A DNA stretch of 7,750 bases from JBEVMS01 sp040508515 (GTDB taxonomy: Bacteria > Pseudomonadota > Gammaproteobacteria > Xanthomonadales > Rhodanobacteraceae), in assembly GCA_040508515.1 (NCBI GenBank), contig JBEVMS010000163.1:1-7750 (forward strand). The letters run 5' to 3'. The position numbers were made by a program, and so were the translations under genes. The stretch's first letter is position 1, and each line of letters opens with the position of its first letter. Under the pieces are notes generated by a model. The model saw only the letters and a list, made by a program, of their open reading frames with translations. It was not told where the DNA came from and ran no database searches. Positions 5,644-7,750 of the stretch are shown here, one piece after another.

Positions 5644-6422
5644 ATCCATGGATCCTATTGGGTGTGCTGTGGCTGCTTGCAGCTTTGATGATGAGCATGG
5701 GCTGGCTGTGGCAACGCTCGCGCACCAATGCCGGCATAGTCGATGCGCTCTGGGCTGGCGGCCTCGGGGGCAGCGCGGTTTTGTTCGCCATGCTTGGAGA
5801 CGGCGGCCCATGGCCGCGCGTAGCCCTGGGCGTGCTCGGTGGCCTGTGGGGCATCCGACTTGCCGCGCATCTGTGGAAACGCGTTTGTGGCGAGCCTGAG
5901 GATGGCCGCTACCAGAACCTGCGAATGCACTGGCAAGGCAGTCAGTGGAAGTTTTTTTTGTTCTTTCAGTTCCAGGGTTTGTTGATCGTATTGTTTTCGC
6001 TTCCGTTCCTGGCGGTAGCGCGCAACCCCGGGGAATCGAGTCTGTGGCTGTGGGGAGGCGCGGCGATCTGGCTGGTCAGCGTGATCGGTGAATGGATCGC
6101 CGACCGACAACTGGCGCGATTCCGTGCAAATCATGCGCATCGCGGCCGCACCTGCCGACAGGGCCTGTGGCGCTATTCGCGTCACCCTAACTATTTCTTC
6201 GAATGGGTCCACTGGTTTGCCTACGTTTGCATGGCCGTCGGATCGCCAATTGCTTGGTTGGCCTGGGCCGGGCCGCTGGTGATGTACGTCTTTCTGCGCT
6301 GGATCAGCGGTATCCCGTATACCGAGGCGCAAGCACTGCGCAGCCGTGGCGATGATTACCGCGCCTATCAACAAAGCACATCCATGTTGATCCCCTGGTT
6401 TCCAAAAAGGAGCACGCCATGA
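5640..6422 (+). CDS. DUF1295 membrane protein (steroid 5-alpha-reductase-like)
   Basis: This 260-residue polytopic protein shows the DUF1295 signature: EDGRYQNLR (87-95), EWIADRQLARFR (151-162), CRQGLWRYSRHPNYFFEW (172-189) and the C-terminal GIPYTEAQALRSRGDDYRAY (224-243) followed by STSMLIPWFPK. The RHPNYF and late R-x-x-Y blocks are shared with the steroid 5-alpha-reductase / isoprenylcysteine methyltransferase superfamily, where they bind NADPH or SAM. Membrane segments lie around 4-22, 33-51, 61-78, 107-125, 135-153, 187-200 and 203-220. An acyl or enone reductase role is plausible but unproven. The ATG overlaps the upstream TGA as ATGA. The ribosome site is poor (GGTGA at most), so translation probably depends on coupling. 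A T8 run (5952-5959) sits inside codons for KFFLFF. Confidence 0.88.
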   Translation: MNPWILLGVLWLLAALMMSMGWLWQRSRTNAGIVDALWAGGLGGSAVLFAMLGDGGPWPRVALGVLGGLWGIRLAAHLWKRVCGEPEDGRYQNLRMHWQGSQWKFFLFFQFQGLLIVLFSLPFLAVARNPGESSLWLWGGAAIWLVSVIGEWIADRQLARFRANHAHRGRTCRQGLWRYSRHPNYFFEWVHWFAYVCMAVGSPIAWLAWAGPLVMYVFLRWISGIPYTEAQALRSRGDDYRAYQQSTSMLIPWFPKRSTP

Positions 6423-7501
6423 ATACCACCGCTACGGCTCTCGACGAACGGACGAAGGATGGTCCTGCCAGCGGGCTGCTTGGACTGGCTGAACGACGCA
6501 TGCTGCCCGATGCGGTGTTGCGGCAAGGCATTCGTCACATGTGCGCGCAGCGCCTGCGCGAGGAAATGGCCGATGGCCTGGGAAAACAGGCGACGCGCTT
6601 TGCCGAACGCATTGACATGCTGCGACATAGCCCGGTGGCGATCCACACCGATGCCGCCAACGCGCAGCATTACGAACTACCGCCGGCGTTCTTCGCGCTC
6701 TGCCTGGGCAAGCGGCTGAAGTACTCCGGCTGCTACTACCCCCGTGGCGACGAATCATTGGATCAGGCCGAAGAAGCCATGCTCGCGCTTTATGGTGAGC
6801 GTGCCGAACTGATCGATGGCCAGGCGATCCTTGAACTTGGCTGCGGATGGGGCTCGCTTACGCTATGGATGGCCGAACGCTATCCAAACGCAAAAATCGT
6901 CGCTGTCTCCAACTCAAACCAGCAGCGCCGGCATATCGAAGCGCAATGCCGTGAACGAAGCATCTCCAACGTGGAGGTGATTACCCAGGACGTCAACAAG
7001 CTCGAGCTTGATGCAGCGCAGTTCGATCGCTGCGTTTCGATCGAGATGTTCGAGCACGTGCGCAACTACGAGGTTCTGTTGAATCGTATCGCCCGTTGGC
7101 TGCGCCCTGGCGGCAAGCTGTTTGTGCACATCTTCGCCCACAAAGCCCTTATGTATCCGTTCGAGACCACCGGAGACGATAACTGGATGGGGCGACATTT
7201 TTTTACCGGTGGTTTGATGCCGGCATCCGACACGCTCTTGTGGTTTCAGCAAGACCTTAAGATCGAGCAGCGCTGGCATGTCGACGGTACACATTACCAG
7301 CGTAGCGCCAATCATTGGCTGGCCAATCAGGACAGGCATAAAGATCAGGTGATGGCCACTCTCACCGAGGCTTACGGGCGCAAGGCCGCGCCACTATGGT
7401 TCCAGCGCTGGCGCATGTTTTGGATGTCCTGTGCAGAGCTTTTCGGCTACGCCAATGGCCAGGAATGGCTGGTAGCGCATTACCGTTTCGTACGGCCGTA
7501 A
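6419..7501 (+). CDS. Second Cfa-superfamily SAM methyltransferase, coclaurine N-methyltransferase-like
   Basis: This 360-residue protein belongs to the same superfamily as the gene at 3806 but to a different branch. Motifs are NAQHYELPPAFF (81-92), KYSGCYYP (101-108), ILELGCGWGS (137-146), VSIEMFEHVRNY (206-217), LFVHIFAHK (234-242), FFTGGLMPS-like FFTGGLMPAS (261-270), and AELFGYANGQEWLVAHYRF (339-357). The whole C-terminal half resembles plant coclaurine and tetrahydroprotoberberine N-methyltransferases as I remember them, including the catalytic Glu/His pair in E-M-F-E-H. Bacterial relatives are usually annotated as cyclopropane-fatty-acyl synthases, but the substrate is unknown and could be an acyl chain or an amine. 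AAGGAG at 6407-6412 lies 6 bases before the ATG, which overlaps the upstream stop as ATGA. No membrane segments are seen, so it is cytosolic or peripheral. Confidence 0.88.
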   Translation: MNTTATALDERTKDGPASGLLGLAERRMLPDAVLRQGIRHMCAQRLREEMADGLGKQATRFAERIDMLRHSPVAIHTDAANAQHYELPPAFFALCLGKRLKYSGCYYPRGDESLDQAEEAMLALYGERAELIDGQAILELGCGWGSLTLWMAERYPNAKIVAVSNSNQQRRHIEAQCRERSISNVEVITQDVNKLELDAAQFDRCVSIEMFEHVRNYEVLLNRIARWLRPGGKLFVHIFAHKALMYPFETTGDDNWMGRHFFTGGLMPASDTLLWFQQDLKIEQRWHVDGTHYQRSANHWLANQDRHKDQVMATLTEAYGRKAAPLWFQRWRMFWMSCAELFGYANGQEWLVAHYRFVRP

Positions 7502-7541
7502 GCGTTCACTGCGGTTAACACACCCATTTCGGAGTTATCTC

Positions 7542-7750
7542 ATGTATTTATCCAAAAAATGGCTGGCGGCTTATGGACTCATGCTTATCAGTGCGTGCGT
7601 CCACGCCAGTAGCCTGACACCGATTAAACCGGTCGAGCATGTTGACCTTGCCCGCTTCATGGGCGATTGGTACGTGATTGCGACCATCCCCACGCGCTTT
7701 GAGAAGAATGCCTACAACGCGGTTGAAACTTATAAACTTCAGCCTGACGG
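7542..7750 (+). CDS. blc: Blc-type lipocalin lipoprotein, N-terminal part
   Basis: An ATG at 7542 with GGAG at 7531-7534 opens a frame that runs off the right edge after 69 codons. Residues 1-19 form a lipoprotein signal: a basic start, a hydrophobic core (LAAYGLMLI) and a lipobox I-S-A-C with Cys19 as the lipidated residue. Val20 rather than Asp at +2 predicts outer-membrane sorting. The mature part has the lipocalin G-x-W motif in RFMGDWYVIATIPTRFEK (38-55), then NAVETYKLQPDG, all typical of bacterial Blc. Known Blc proteins bind fatty acids or lysophospholipids at the outer membrane. It starts 40 bases after the methyltransferase with no terminator between, so it likely belongs to the operon. 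The remaining part (about 110 residues expected) lies outside the window. Confidence 0.88.
   Translation, partial: MYLSKKWLAAYGLMLISACVHASSLTPIKPVEHVDLARFMGDWYVIATIPTRFEKNAYNAVETYKLQPD

Larger units (their letters stand above)
729..7750 (+). other. Predicted acyl-chain modification operon
   Basis: All genes from the desaturase to the lipocalin lie on one strand. Junctions are: a 2-base gap, GTGA overlap, 19-base gap, ATGA overlap, ATGA overlap, ATGA overlap and a 40-base gap. No terminator-like hairpin with a U-tract is seen between 729 and 7541. The order is desaturase, FAD oxidoreductase, DUF1365, Cfa homologue, DUF2878, DUF1295, second methyltransferase, lipocalin. The transcript should start within 500-728 and continue beyond the right edge. 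Confidence 0.85.

Noticed and set aside
5952..5959. T8 run in the DUF1295 gene as a possible phase-variable or frameshift site
   Set aside because: It encodes Phe-Phe-Leu codons in a membrane segment and the full-length frame is intact. One window gives no evidence of variation.
5655..6374. Long minus-strand open frame of 239 codons opposite the DUF1295 gene
   Set aside because: The plus-strand protein has clear family motifs and operon coupling. The antisense frame reflects GC-rich codon bias.
1..7750. CRISPR array, riboswitch, rRNA, or phage structural genes
   Set aside because: No regular spaced repeats, recognisable riboswitch core, rRNA segment or phage structural motifs were seen on either strand.

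Overview
The window comes from a GC-rich gammaproteobacterium. Gene content, codon use and the tmRNA-like end near position 280 suggest Lysobacterales (Xanthomonadales), most likely Rhodanobacteraceae such as Dyella, Rhodanobacter or Luteibacter. This placement is an impression from family resemblance, not a search result.

Left end (1-728). The first 106 bases hold the last 34 codons of an unidentified gene, followed by a hairpin (118-140). Positions 275-288 match the 3' end expected of tmRNA (ssrA), with no tmRNA body before it. A strong rho-independent terminator (294-335) follows directly. This is the picture left at the far junction of a genomic island integrated into the 3' end of ssrA: island on the left, original chromosome with the displaced ssrA terminator on the right. 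Further right are three TTGGTC repeats about one helical turn apart (356-382), a 5' stub of an IS3-family transposase orfA on the minus strand (381-494), and about 230 bases without a gene that lead into the operon.

Operon (729 to beyond 7750, all plus strand). Seven tightly packed genes encode: a membrane fatty-acid desaturase with three His boxes; an FAD-dependent oxidoreductase of the COG2907 type; a DUF1365 protein; a cyclopropane-fatty-acid-synthase (Cfa) family methyltransferase; a DUF2878 membrane protein; a DUF1295 (steroid-5-alpha-reductase-like) membrane protein; a second, very different Cfa-superfamily methyltransferase that resembles plant coclaurine-type N-methyltransferases; and, at the right edge, the start of a Blc-type lipocalin lipoprotein (the eighth gene counting this partial one). 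Four junctions are 4-base stop/start overlaps (one GTGA, three ATGA), one gap is 2 bases, one is 19 and one is 40, so co-transcription and translational coupling are very likely.

How the genes may work together (inference). The desaturase makes cis double bonds in membrane acyl chains. The FAD protein, DUF1365 protein and first Cfa homologue form a known conserved set that modifies such double bonds with SAM-derived carbon; the product need not be a cyclopropane, because residues equivalent to the bicarbonate ligands of E. coli Cfa are changed. The two small membrane proteins, the second methyltransferase and the lipocalin would carry out further reduction, methylation or transport. Related gene sets in other proteobacteria belong to singlet-oxygen or oxidative-stress regulons and to furan or methyl-branched fatty acid synthesis. 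No ECF sigma/anti-sigma pair or photolyase gene is visible in this window.
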